Positions 16,888 to 25,930 of a DNA stretch of 64,000 nucleotides are shown here, in pieces. The DNA lies in assembly GCF_003967535.1 (NCBI RefSeq), contig NZ_BIFR01000002.1:1798001-1862000 (forward strand), read 5' to 3'. The stretch is from Tengunoibacter tsumagoiensis. Lineage in GTDB: Bacteria > Chloroflexota > Ktedonobacteria > Ktedonobacterales > Ktedonobacteraceae. Each line of letters starts with the position of its first letter. The first letter of the stretch is position 1. Below the pieces are notes generated by a model. That model was given only the letters and a program-made list of their open reading frames with translations. It had not been told where the DNA came from and did no database searches. The position numbers were made by a program, and so were the translations under genes.

Positions 16888-17508
16888 ATGGAGATCGGCT
16901 TTTTGGTACGCGGTCTGTTGATTGGTCTATCGGTAGCTGCTGTAGTCGGGCCGATGAGTATCCTGTGTATACAACGCACCCTGCACAAAGGCTTTCGTTA
17001 TGGCCTTGTATCTGGTCTGGGAATTGCCACTGCTGATGGGCTCTATGGTTGTATTGCTGGCTTTGGCCTGACTATGATCGCCAGTTTCCTGGTGCATCAG
17101 CAGATCTGGATTCGCATTATTGGCGGACTGTTCTTAATCTATCTGGGCGGTAAAACGCTCTTCATCAGGCCCGCCGACCATGCAGCTACCACAACCCGAG
17201 CCAGTAGCTGGATAAACGCATATCTCTCTACATTTCTGCTGACCCTGACCAATCCTCTGACTATCCTGTCCTTTGCGGCCATCTTTGCCGGTCTGGGCGT
17301 AGGAAGTGGAAAGAGTACTGCTGTGACTGCCCTGCTGGTTGTAGCTGGGGTTTTTCTGGGTTCGACGCTCTGGTGGCTACTCCTAACTCTCTGTATTCAT
17401 CTGGTCCGTGGACGCTTTACTCCCCAATGGATGCTCTGGATTAATCGTATCTCTGGCCTGATTATATCTCTATTTGGGGTGATTGCCCTGATTGGTCTCA
17501 ACCGTTAA
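16888..17508 (+). CDS. LysE/RhtB-family amino acid exporter
   Basis: A 206-aa membrane protein with about six hydrophobic segments. The N-terminus holds the family signature GLLIGLSVAAVVGPMSILCI (the G-x-x-x-x-x-x-PGP region, here VVGPM), followed by GFRYGLVSGLGIATADGLYG. TLTNPLTILSFAAIFAGLG in the middle is the second N-P repeat of the family. Members export lysine, threonine, homoserine or similar metabolites. GAGGAG lies upstream of the ATG at 16888. The gene is preceded by a leader with a terminator and a competing antiterminator, so expression probably depends on a metabolite or translation signal. The stop is 38 bases from that of the convergent NTPase gene. Confidence 0.85.
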   Translation: MEIGFLVRGLLIGLSVAAVVGPMSILCIQRTLHKGFRYGLVSGLGIATADGLYGCIAGFGLTMIASFLVHQQIWIRIIGGLFLIYLGGKTLFIRPADHAATTTRASSWINAYLSTFLLTLTNPLTILSFAAIFAGLGVGSGKSTAVTALLVVAGVFLGSTLWWLLLTLCIHLVRGRFTPQWMLWINRISGLIISLFGVIALIGLNR

Positions 17509-17546
17509 GAACAGCAACCTGTCTGCTTTTGCAAGACATCACAGAT

Positions 17547-20500
17547 TTACGCTTCTTTCAGTACTCGATTCACAAAATGAAATGTATCATAGAGCTCAAT
17601 GCCGAGAGAGGGATGATGGACAATAATACTGGAGACGAGTGGGAAGAGGATATTTGCATCTTCTCGCGTTGTTATCTCCGACCAGGATTGTTGAAGTAAA
17701 CATAATAGTTCTTCCTGTTTCTCCGCAGAGGCTAAATGATAGCCCAATGAGCGAATAGCCCAGGAGCGCTTCTGGCCCGCTGGCATTCGCTCAATAATGT
17801 CTCTGGCCTGGTTCCAGCAGCTATTGTTTGCCTGGTTCGATCTGCGCTGGAGAGAAAAAAACCTTCCACGTGCGGAGAGTGGCTCTACCATTTTTTGCTT
17901 ATCTAACATTTCATTGAGCACGCTGTTGGCTCTGTTTCCCATCTCCTGAGCTTTTCCTGCGTTCTTTGTCGCATATGCACCTTCCAGCAACACCAGAGCT
18001 CGGGCAAGCTGCTCCTCATCCTGTATTTTTTCGCTCACGGCCTCGGCTCGCTTTAAATCATTCTGGCGAATCAACTCTTCTACAAGTCTGCCCAATGCCC
18101 TGGCCCGCAGGCTCTGGACTGTAATAGTTGCAATGACACTGTCCGCACGATCCCACTGCCTGACTTGTGCAAGGTTCTCTGCGAGCGTATGTAAGACCTG
18201 AGATTGCCAGTCCTTATCCTTCATTGTTTTTATGATGGACTCTGCCTTCTCCCACAATGCTTCTGCTTCTTCTTCTCTTCCAACTTTGGTAAAGGCTTTC
18301 GCGATAAGGATCAATCCTTGTGCTCGCTCTCTCTGGCTACCAATGCGTTCTTCTAGCACGTCGAGTGCCAGACTCCAGGTATCCTGTGCTTTTTGTGCTG
18401 GTTGCTTCCTTTTTGTGTAGGCTTCACCTAGCACCACAAGGCATTGGACCTGCTGCCAGGGATCAGTGATGGAAGCAATGAGCTGCTCCGCATCTGTCCA
18501 TCTTTGAGCCTGGGCTAACGCCTGAGCGATTTCGCGGAGAGCCTGCTGTATGAGCTGGTGATTGGCTTGAAGAGAGGTAATGGTTTCCTCGAGTTTTTGC
18601 CAGATCTCTTTGAGGAGGCCCATTTGCTTTGCCTGAACCAGCGCGATTCCCAATCTGCATAGAACATAGGAGCGTTTTCCGTTCTCTTTGATGGCGTCAA
18701 CAAAGTCACAAGCCTGGTCGTATCGCTCCGCTTTTATTAAGGCCTCGACTATTTCACATAGCTGGTTTAATTCTAACTGATTACTCATGGCCATAAAAAT
18801 GCCTGGGGGCAGCGAGTCCCATTGTTGAGCGACAAGGAGATCAGAGGCATATAGTCGCCACAGACTTTTCTGTAGTCTCATATCACCGATCATGTTGATA
18901 ATGGCACAGACACTCCTCCACTGCCGGGTATTTACCAATTTTTTGAGAAGATCTTGCAGGTATTGCTGTTTTTGCGTGGCCTCCTGCATGGTATCCAGAT
19001 ACTGGATGATCTTCTCCAGGCATCTCTGCGAAGAGGCATACTGCTCAATACGCGCAAATGCTTCGGCTAATTTTTCAAGAAAAAGCAGTTGCTGCTCGCT
19101 CGAGTCGAGAATATTGATGGTGCATTCCGCTTTGAGCCAGATAGTTTCTGCACGTTCGTTCATGTTCAGACGGGCATATGCCTCTCCAATGTAGTATAAG
19201 TTCTCTCTATACGCTTCTGGCTGTGTTTGCAGCGTAGCGATATTTTTTTCAGCCTGTTCCCAGACAAGCTCAGCATCTCTCTTTCGTTGCGATTGTGTTA
19301 AGACTCTTGCGAGCAGACAGAGTGATTGTAAGGAGAGGCCAGGCTCGGTATACATGATCTGTACTGTTTTTGACCATACGCCATTGGCCTTTGTCTGCTC
19401 CTGAGCTTGTGTAAGCACCTCTCCCAGTAGACAGCGTGCACGCAGGCGTTCGTTCAAGTCGTTCAGATTGTCGATCGCCTGCTCAGCCTTCTCCCATGCT
19501 GCAGACGCCTGTTCTTTGTAATAGACTCTCTGTGCTGCTGAGCCAATCTGACAAAAGAGGTCAATATGTTTCTTTGTGTATCCCAGGGAATCGATGAGCC
19601 TCTGCACCTGTTCCCATTGCCTGACATGTGTTGCAGCTACGGCCAATGCATGAAGTCCCTGTGCTCGTTGATGATGATCGGCAATATCTGTAATGTTTTG
19701 ATGCAACAGATTCCACAGGCTCTGCGCTTTTTTTGTTTCTCCCAGTGAGATCAATAATTCCCATACCTCTATCTGCTCTTCTTGTGGGAGCTCAGAGGTC
19801 CTGATATGCTTCAGAATATCGCAGGCTTGCTCCGGCTCTTTGGCCTCATACAGGGCTTTTGCTGCTCTCAGCCGGGCCTGCTCTCGTACTATGCCCGATG
19901 GAATATTATCAATGACCAGTAGCATTTGCTTCCACTGTTTTTCCTGGACGATCGCTTCGAGGCAGAGAAGGCTCGCCTCATCGCGCTGACTGGCGTTGGC
20001 AATCAGGGCTATGATGGCCCTGGCTTGCTTCCACTGCTGCGCTTGAAGCAGAAATTTCAGGGCGAGTAGATACTGATGATCTCTTTGCTCGATATCCTCT
20101 ATCGCTCCAATAAGCTTCTTTGCCTGTTCCCAGAGAGGGTAGGCCGTTTCTACTGGTCGTCCCCGCTGATATTCATGCGCGATGAGGTGCAGTCCCACGA
20201 CTTTATGGTGACTATTCTCGATGGTTTCTATTACGGCTTTTGCTCTCTTCCAGTCGTGGGCCAATGCCAGGGCTTTCCCTAGAGATTGGAGAGCTTGCGC
20301 ACGTATCGCCTCATCATCAATGGTCTGGATGAAGCGGTCGGCCTGGGCCCATTGTTTACGGTTTGCTAAAATTTCACTTATTCTTCTTAAAAGAGAATTG
20401 GCTTGCTCGCCAGATTGTAGCGTTGGCATTATTTTGGTGATACTCGACCATACGAATTGAACCCTCCGCTGGTGCTCACCTTGTAGCAAGGTATTCCAAA

Positions 20501-23500
20501 GCTCGATCAGAGCCTCTGCCCGTAAGAGGGGCTCCGAGATTGCTGAGATAATTGATTGTGCCTGGCGATACTGGTGCGCTGCCAGAAGAGCCTTGCTCCA
20601 TTGATATCTTGCCTGGTCTCTCTGGGTGCGTTTTTTTTTACGGGCAATGATGGTCTTTTCAATGCACTGCTGCACTCTCTGTGCCCACTGGATCTGTCTC
20701 TGACGAGTTACTTCCAACCAGAGTTCACAGAGAGCCTGCACACGCAGATCGATAAGCTCAATGCTAGTGCTGAAATGGAGTGCCTGATCCCAATTCCGAA
20801 CCAACTTTGCGCTGTTTGCACTCAGATAAGAGAGCTGCGATTGTATCTGCACGTCCTTGATGGCAGTGATAATTGACTGAACGATCTCCCATTGTTGCTG
20901 ATGCAAGAGTTTGACTATCAGTTCGTTGCTCATATCTGTCCACTGATAGCTGCTGACAATCTGCAACAAGAGCTCTTCAGTCTGCTCCCATTCCCGTGTC
21001 TCTATCAGAAAGTGGGCCTGTGTATGCCATAACTGATATTTCTGGTCACTATTGGGCATATCTACCATCTGCTGCTGTGCCTGCTTCCGTAGCACAAATG
21101 CTTTCTCTGGCTGCTGAATCATGCTGAAAAGAGACCCAAGCCGCCATAAGCTCTCTCCATCGAGGCTACTTGTCTGGAGAGCGTTGACCTGTCGCTCGAT
21201 CTCTTTCCAGAGAGTTTGTGGTTGCTGGTCATCCTGTTCTCTGGTCAGTGCCTGTGCGAGAGTATGGAGTAGCTGTATCTTTCGCTCGTTTACGTGGGAA
21301 AACTGGATGACATTTTCGGCCCTTGTCCAGGCTTCTAAAGCTTGCTCGCGCTTCTGTTCTACAGCCAGTGCCTCTCCCAATGCGATAAGAGCCTGCACCT
21401 TGAACTGGATCTTTTCAATAGTGTCAATAACGTTGCTCGCACTTGCCCATTGGTTAAATTGTATCAAGATCTTTGCGAGCTCATACGTACTTTTCGCTTT
21501 TTGTTCTTTATCTTTTAAGAGGTTAATGATGCCGATTGCTGATGTATGTGCGTTTTCTCTTTCAGAAGTTTCGTCTTCAGCTCTGCTCTCAGGATCTGTA
21601 TTCATAAGAGAAATGCGGTGAAAAAATAACTCTTTCAGTGCCTGTACGATGCGATCCTTGTGGGGGCCTGGTGACAGAGTATTAATGGCTGTCTGCACTG
21701 CCTCTAGCACAGCATGATCAGATCTCTTCGCTCGTGAAGTCCGCGCTACTTCATTAATGATACTGCAGTAGCCTCCAGGATACAGTCGGGTATCGTGCAG
21801 GAATGATAAGCTTTTCAGTGCGGCAAGCCAGGCTGTTTGAGCTTGCTCATCCTGTTTGTATCGAGCCAATACTTTGCCCATTTCATAGTTAAACTGGAAT
21901 TTCTCTTCACTGTTCTTACGCAATTGTATGATCTGTATAGCTTGTTGCCAGAGCTCTACAGCTTCTTTGAGTTGACCTTCTCTCGCAAGTGCATCACCAA
22001 TATCGCGCAAGCCTTCTGCGCGGAGATAGGCCTGTTCTATCTTTTGAGCTGCTCCTTGAGCTTTCTGCCATTGCCCCAGATTTGTAAATAGTCTTGCCAC
22101 ATGTTTGAGTAGTTGACCCTGCTCCTGGGTCTGGTCCTTGATCTCACAAACCAGGTCTTGAGCTTTGCTTAAGAGTTCACTAGATACTGTTTTAGGTGTG
22201 TCTGGCTTCATTACCAGCTCCTGGGCAATCTCTATGAGCGCCTTTGCCTTCTCAAATTTGTCTGTTAGCAGATCCACCAATCCGAGTGCCTCTTGTTTAC
22301 GGTCAAGCAAGAGAAGCAGGCGGTAGGTGCCAGCAGGATAAAGAGTGCTCTTGCCAGTCAGGCTACAACGGAGCAGGGTGCATTTCCAGAGCAGAGGCAG
22401 ATATGTGATCTGGTCTACTTCAGGGTTCTTTTGCGCAAATGAGATAATGGCCTGCCGACCCAGGTCCAGGTCCTGTGCATAGACGTGTGTATCAAGATCA
22501 CTGGAGTGCATTCGTCTCCGCGCAAATTCTTCGCTATTAAGTACCTCAAATAACCGCTCCCAGTCTTGAGCACTGTGAAGGTGTGTAATGTAATAGAGAC
22601 GCGCGTAATTACGATGCTTCTGATCTGAACTACGATCCTCTGGCTCCCACGGATGCTTCTCTCTCTCACACCAATCAGCCAGTTTTTTATGGCAGAGAAG
22701 AACATCTTTCTCATCAAAGATCAGATTAGCAGGTTTTTGCAGAAATTCACGCAATTTCATATGATAAAGGCCGTAGTGTTGCTCGTCTTTAAGTAAAAGG
22801 CCCTCGAGTCGCTGAATATTGGATTTAATGCCATCACTGCTAATACCTATGATCTGATGGATATGATGAATGGACAGCGGGCTGTGCGCCATGGTCAGGA
22901 GACAGAGAATTGGTTTGAGGATAGCCTGCCAATCATTATTGAGCTTTTGCAAGCGCCGTATTGCGCGTGAGAAGAGATTATTTGGATCTTCCGTGATATC
23001 CTGGATGATCTGTGTAATCTCTGTGTCTGCTCCTGCCTGCTCTACCACTATGTTTGCAAATAAACTGAGGTATAGTGCTCCTTGCAAACTCTGGTAGACC
23101 TGATAACATCGCTCCTCATCCAGAGAGACGTGGTAGTGCTTGAGCAATAATTCGAAGTCACTCTTTGTGAGAGGAGGAAGGGTATAATGTCGGCGGGGTT
23201 TAAGAGCTTCGAGCTCTACTATGGTATCGTCGGGGCGCGTTCCTATGACACACACAATACCCTGAGGAAGGTTTTCGGGAAGGAAGCTGAGATTCCGCTC
23301 GCCATGTTCATTGCGCAGCAGTTGGTCCAGGCCATCAATAAAGAGAACTTCCTGAATGCCTTGTGCAGACAGTTCGATGAGGAAATTATGAAATTCGATC
23401 CGGAGTAAATCAATCTCCGTATTCTGGATCAAAGTCTCAGAAAGACGGTGTTTACGGATCAGGTATTCCATCAGAGAACACATAATAGCTCTCTGTTCAT

Positions 23501-23870
23501 GGGGGTCCGGATTGATGCCAATAAAGTAATGGGCAACCTTCTCTATACCATATTCATCGATCATCTTAGCAATTATGCTGCTTTTCCCTTGCCCTGCCTG
23601 TCCCTGAATGATGACATAGCCACCCGTTTTCTGTACCTGGGCAATCAATGCCCGGATCTCATTGCGTTCCTGCTGCCTTCCAACAAACTTTTCTCGGGTA
23701 CGTTGAATCACGGAGTGAAAGTCATGAATATGCTTTCCCTGTGGAGCTTGTGGTGAAAGATGAACAGATAGCGTAATGTTATTGTAGTTGGCGGTACCCC
23801 CATTGGAGACCGCGCTATTACTCGCCTGTCCAATATACTGCAATGGTGCTTGCTCGTCGTGCTGACTCAT
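17547..23870 (-). CDS. Very large STAND/NACHT-type NTPase with repeat solenoid and N-terminal amyloid-like motif
   Basis: A 2,107-aa protein. Residues 18-32 are NSAVSNGGTANYNNI, a motif shared with the C-terminus of the gene just upstream. A P-loop NTPase domain follows: Walker A GQAGQGKS at about 90-97 and Walker B LFIDGLD at about 176-182, within a STAND/NACHT-like block (FVGRQQERNEIRALI before it, GTRPDD and LPPLTKSDFELLL after it). From about residue 450 to the end lies a very long helical solenoid of degenerate TPR-like units (W-x-x-A-x-x-x-I-x-x-I, then R-A-x-A-L). This is the plan of NLR-like sensors: repeats sense, NTPase oligomerises, N-terminal motif signals. The ATG at 23870 follows GAAGG; two ATGs at 23888-23891 lack a site. 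It starts 38 bases after the small partner gene. The trigger is unknown. Confidence 0.8.
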   Translation of the reverse strand: MSQHDEQAPLQYIGQASNSAVSNGGTANYNNITLSVHLSPQAPQGKHIHDFHSVIQRTREKFVGRQQERNEIRALIAQVQKTGGYVIIQGQAGQGKSSIIAKMIDEYGIEKVAHYFIGINPDPHEQRAIMCSLMEYLIRKHRLSETLIQNTEIDLLRIEFHNFLIELSAQGIQEVLFIDGLDQLLRNEHGERNLSFLPENLPQGIVCVIGTRPDDTIVELEALKPRRHYTLPPLTKSDFELLLKHYHVSLDEERCYQVYQSLQGALYLSLFANIVVEQAGADTEITQIIQDITEDPNNLFSRAIRRLQKLNNDWQAILKPILCLLTMAHSPLSIHHIHQIIGISSDGIKSNIQRLEGLLLKDEQHYGLYHMKLREFLQKPANLIFDEKDVLLCHKKLADWCEREKHPWEPEDRSSDQKHRNYARLYYITHLHSAQDWERLFEVLNSEEFARRRMHSSDLDTHVYAQDLDLGRQAIISFAQKNPEVDQITYLPLLWKCTLLRCSLTGKSTLYPAGTYRLLLLLDRKQEALGLVDLLTDKFEKAKALIEIAQELVMKPDTPKTVSSELLSKAQDLVCEIKDQTQEQGQLLKHVARLFTNLGQWQKAQGAAQKIEQAYLRAEGLRDIGDALAREGQLKEAVELWQQAIQIIQLRKNSEEKFQFNYEMGKVLARYKQDEQAQTAWLAALKSLSFLHDTRLYPGGYCSIINEVARTSRAKRSDHAVLEAVQTAINTLSPGPHKDRIVQALKELFFHRISLMNTDPESRAEDETSERENAHTSAIGIINLLKDKEQKAKSTYELAKILIQFNQWASASNVIDTIEKIQFKVQALIALGEALAVEQKREQALEAWTRAENVIQFSHVNERKIQLLHTLAQALTREQDDQQPQTLWKEIERQVNALQTSSLDGESLWRLGSLFSMIQQPEKAFVLRKQAQQQMVDMPNSDQKYQLWHTQAHFLIETREWEQTEELLLQIVSSYQWTDMSNELIVKLLHQQQWEIVQSIITAIKDVQIQSQLSYLSANSAKLVRNWDQALHFSTSIELIDLRVQALCELWLEVTRQRQIQWAQRVQQCIEKTIIARKKKRTQRDQARYQWSKALLAAHQYRQAQSIISAISEPLLRAEALIELWNTLLQGEHQRRVQFVWSSITKIMPTLQSGEQANSLLRRISEILANRKQWAQADRFIQTIDDEAIRAQALQSLGKALALAHDWKRAKAVIETIENSHHKVVGLHLIAHEYQRGRPVETAYPLWEQAKKLIGAIEDIEQRDHQYLLALKFLLQAQQWKQARAIIALIANASQRDEASLLCLEAIVQEKQWKQMLLVIDNIPSGIVREQARLRAAKALYEAKEPEQACDILKHIRTSELPQEEQIEVWELLISLGETKKAQSLWNLLHQNITDIADHHQRAQGLHALAVAATHVRQWEQVQRLIDSLGYTKKHIDLFCQIGSAAQRVYYKEQASAAWEKAEQAIDNLNDLNERLRARCLLGEVLTQAQEQTKANGVWSKTVQIMYTEPGLSLQSLCLLARVLTQSQRKRDAELVWEQAEKNIATLQTQPEAYRENLYYIGEAYARLNMNERAETIWLKAECTINILDSSEQQLLFLEKLAEAFARIEQYASSQRCLEKIIQYLDTMQEATQKQQYLQDLLKKLVNTRQWRSVCAIINMIGDMRLQKSLWRLYASDLLVAQQWDSLPPGIFMAMSNQLELNQLCEIVEALIKAERYDQACDFVDAIKENGKRSYVLCRLGIALVQAKQMGLLKEIWQKLEETITSLQANHQLIQQALREIAQALAQAQRWTDAEQLIASITDPWQQVQCLVVLGEAYTKRKQPAQKAQDTWSLALDVLEERIGSQRERAQGLILIAKAFTKVGREEEAEALWEKAESIIKTMKDKDWQSQVLHTLAENLAQVRQWDRADSVIATITVQSLRARALGRLVEELIRQNDLKRAEAVSEKIQDEEQLARALVLLEGAYATKNAGKAQEMGNRANSVLNEMLDKQKMVEPLSARGRFFSLQRRSNQANNSCWNQARDIIERMPAGQKRSWAIRSLGYHLASAEKQEELLCLLQQSWSEITTREDANILFPLVSSIIVHHPSLGIELYDTFHFVNRVLKEA

Positions 23871-23908
23871 CGCATCCTTCTTACTCATCATGACTCGCGT
23901 GTACTATG

Positions 23909-24295
23909 TTAATCGCCTTTGATATTATAGTAGTTGGCAGTACCCGTATTGGAAACCGCACTGTTTTTGACCTGTTGGATGATCTGAGAGCTCGCAGATG
24001 TCTTTTTGATCTGATTGAGAAGTTCCTGAGCCAATCTGACCAGTTCTGCATCCTGAGGAAGTTGCGTTGCCGTAATCTCTTCTACCAGCACAGCCTGGCG
24101 GCCCTGTGAGGCGGGCGATGCCTCTAATTCGGTCAGAGCCTGGGGGACTTTAGGATGCTGTGGATGGACTTTCTCCAGTAGCCGTGTTTTCAAGGCGGTA
24201 TAAGCAGTGCTGATAGCAGAACTCGTTGCTTCAGTGACAGCGTTCGTGGCCCCTGCACTAATCGCTGTAATCAAGGCGAAACTAACCGGGTCCAT
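23909..24295 (-). CDS. Putative NLR-partner effector: Bell-like N-terminus with C-terminal amyloid-like motif
   Basis: A 128-aa protein. Residues 1-45 form a small-residue-rich helical segment (SFALITAISAGATNAVTEAT, then AYTALKTRLLEKV) like the membrane-targeting Bell/HeLo-type domains found beside bacterial NLRs. Residues 65-97 are a helical middle. Residues 111-125 are NSAVSNTGTANYYNI, identical at 13 of 15 positions to residues 18-32 of the following NTPase. In known NLR-effector pairs, the motif on the NTPase templates amyloid assembly of the same motif on the effector, which then attacks the membrane. That role is inferred here from architecture. The ATG at 24295 follows AAAGG eleven bases away. 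Promoter not located in the spacer upstream. Confidence 0.7.
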   Translation of the reverse strand: MDPVSFALITAISAGATNAVTEATSSAISTAYTALKTRLLEKVHPQHPKVPQALTELEASPASQGRQAVLVEEITATQLPQDAELVRLAQELLNQIKKTSASSQIIQQVKNSAVSNTGTANYYNIKGD

Positions 24296-24424
24296 ACAAA
24301 ATACAACCTTTCTTTAGAAGATTCTATTTCAAGCGATGCATTATAAAATCGTTTGTGTGCAAACAAGAAGACGGCAATTATTTCTTGCTCTATCTATCAA
24401 ACGTGTTAAAGAGGCAAAATTAAC

Positions 24425-24574
24425 ATGATGAACAGAACCCTACATTCAATTCACGTAGATGTTGACTCATTTCTATCGCCTGGATGGGGGGCCTCATGCC
24501 CAATCAGCAAGGGCATTATTTTAGAGAGCGGAAAAATAGGGCCAGATCTGACCGCTTTTCATGCGATACTCTGA
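24425..24574 (+). CDS. Possible small protein, 49 aa
   Basis: A short frame opens with two ATGs (24425, 24428) ten bases after AAAGAGG and ends at TGA 24572-24574. The product (MMNRTLHSIHVDVDSFLSPG at the start) has no recognised motif or membrane segment. It lies in the spacer between the effector gene (minus) and the DinB-like gene (plus). The ribosome binding site is the only support, so it may be chance. Confidence 0.25.
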   Translation: MMNRTLHSIHVDVDSFLSPGWGASCPISKGIILESGKIGPDLTAFHAIL

Positions 24575-24580
24575 TTATAA

Positions 24581-24614
24581 ATTTGAGTCGCTACATTTGA
24601 GTTGCTATATTTGA
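24581..24614 (+). repeat. 14-bp tandem repeat upstream of DinB-like gene
   Basis: ATTTGAGTCGCTAC (24581-24594) is followed directly by ATTTGAGTTGCTAT (24595-24608) and a third partial copy ATTTGA. The copies differ at two positions and end eleven bases before the ATG at 24626, so they span the 5' untranslated region. They could be a regulator or RNA-binding site. Confidence 0.55.
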
Positions 24615-24625
24615 AAGGGCACATC

Positions 24626-25339
24626 ATGACCGCACAGCCTTTTAAGACCATCATCCTTGAGCTCTTACGACAGGGTCATCGTGATGAAGAAGCTTTCTGG
24701 CAGGATTTAAATGAGTCTGAACGCACTGCGATTGGAACCTTCGAGCACTGGTCTGCTAAAGATCACATCGCTCATCGGACGTTCTGGCATCAGAACCTTA
24801 TCCTGAAATTGACGGCTATAGCCCATCAACAGGAGCTCCCTCCCGACATTGAAGATGAGGAACTGAGTAACAGGAGTACATTTGAAAAGTATCAGCAGTA
24901 TCCGTGGTCAGATATTCACAGTGAATCCGAGCGCGTCTATGCCGAACTCATCAAGCTAGCTGAAGAACTCAGTGAAGAAGATCTGACCAGCTCTACTCGC
25001 TTTGCGTCAATTTCTGGCGAACGACCATTGTATACAGCTTTCCTTGGCAGTTGCTACGAGCACGATCAGGAACATCTTGCACAGTATTATGCCGACCATC
25101 ACGACCTTCCACGAGCAATTCAGATCCGTGAGAATTGCGTCAATAGAATTCTTCAGGCTGAGCTACCAGAATGGGTCAAAGGAAGCTTTCTCTATAATCT
25201 CGCCTGCTTTTACGCCCAACAGAACCTGCAAGAGAAGGCACTTACGCTCTTACAGGAAGCGTTCATCCTCTCCCCTCGTCTCAAAGACCGATCACTCAAC
25301 GATCCTGAACTGATCACATTGCGCGATCAACTGGCTTAA
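24626..25339 (+). CDS. DinB-like/ClbS-like domain protein with C-terminal TPR
   Basis: A 237-aa protein. The N-terminal part resembles the DinB/DUF1706 four-helix bundle: FEHWSAKDHIAHRTFWHQNL carries the first His residues and SCYEHDQEHLAQYYADH the last His pair, the usual metal triad positions. The C-terminal 60 residues are a TPR unit (SFLYNLACFYAQQNLQEKAL, then FILSPRLKDRSLNDPEL). Members of this fold are metal-dependent thiol transferases or, in the ClbS/DfsB branch, toxin-protecting hydrolases. The ATG at 24626 follows AAAGGG; a longer frame lacks a site. It stands alone and the exact reaction is unknown. Confidence 0.7.
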   Translation: MTAQPFKTIILELLRQGHRDEEAFWQDLNESERTAIGTFEHWSAKDHIAHRTFWHQNLILKLTAIAHQQELPPDIEDEELSNRSTFEKYQQYPWSDIHSESERVYAELIKLAEELSEEDLTSSTRFASISGERPLYTAFLGSCYEHDQEHLAQYYADHHDLPRAIQIRENCVNRILQAELPEWVKGSFLYNLACFYAQQNLQEKALTLLQEAFILSPRLKDRSLNDPELITLRDQLA

Positions 25340-25356
25340 ATAATAGGGGTCCCAAC

Positions 25357-25482
25357 TTAGAAACCTCCATAGACAAAGGATTCCTGAGTTGGGAGCGGAA
25401 GTATAGTATTAGGCAGAACACCTTCACCTTCACTTGCGTCCGATGCAAGTGTCGCGTTAAGCCACTCTGGCATTTGTTCCAT
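25357..25482 (-). CDS. Small peptide, 41 aa, possible secreted or RiPP-type precursor
   Basis: This frame has AGGAG nine bases before the ATG at 25482 and ends at TAA 25357-25359. The peptide begins MEQMPEWLNATLASDASEGE and ends PLPTQESFVYGGF. It has no Cys, an acidic middle and an aromatic, Gly-rich C-terminus. The division into a charged helical front and a short hydrophobic tail recalls a leader and core, but no modification enzyme is nearby. It is antiparallel to the end of the DinB-like gene with 17 bases between stops. A real small protein is likely; its role is unknown. Confidence 0.45.
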   Translation of the reverse strand: MEQMPEWLNATLASDASEGEGVLPNTILPLPTQESFVYGGF

Positions 25483-25640
25483 AAATATTTGCTCCTATCT
25501 CTTATAAAGTGTCTATTTGGAGCGCATTTCGCCTGAAATAGCCTCTTTTTATCAAACTGTAAAGGGCACGTCCTCGTTTGACCGAGTAGGATACGCTACT
25601 TCTAACACAAGGCTTGCTCCCACCTTTAGGAGATCAACTT

Positions 25641-25709
25641 ATGGTACCGACGATCATCAGCAAAACGGCGCCTGTAGCCCCTCAAGAATATCATAGAGCG
25701 CAAGCCTGA
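25641..25709 (+). other. Very short ORF with a ribosome binding site
   Basis: AGGAG seven bases before an ATG at 25641 opens a 22-codon frame ending at TGA 25707-25709. The peptide MVPTIISKTAPVAPQEYHRA plus two residues has no recognised feature. It is listed only because of its good spacing; it may be chance. Confidence 0.2.
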
Positions 25710-25752
25710 CTTAGCCCAGCCTTACATATTGATGCCGTCTCCCAACAAGAAG

Positions 25753-25803
25753 CGAACGTGCCTCTTTGGAATACCACTTTAAAGTGCCAGATGGGCACGT
25801 TCG
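25753..25803. repeat. Nested inverted repeat
   Basis: A 10-bp perfect arm (25753-25762 with 25794-25803) encloses a second palindrome, CACTTTAAAGTG, at 25775-25786. It lies in the long spacer between the 41-aa ORF and the end of the ClC gene. It could terminate or stabilise the minus-strand ClC transcript, but it has no T tract. Confidence 0.4.
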
Positions 25804-25930
25804 TTTCCCGTTTATTCAATGACCGCATTGAAGAGGGAGAAGAAGAATGAATAACTGGTCCTGATGGAGAGAGTTTGGACAGCAGGACCTGAAAAGGATG
25901 AATAGAGTAGAGAAAACTGCTCCACTGCTC

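Noticed and set aside
16628-16888. T-box or lysine riboswitch in the exporter leader
   Set aside because: No AGGGTGGNACCGCG box and no lysine-aptamer core were found; only an attenuator-like pairing is supported.
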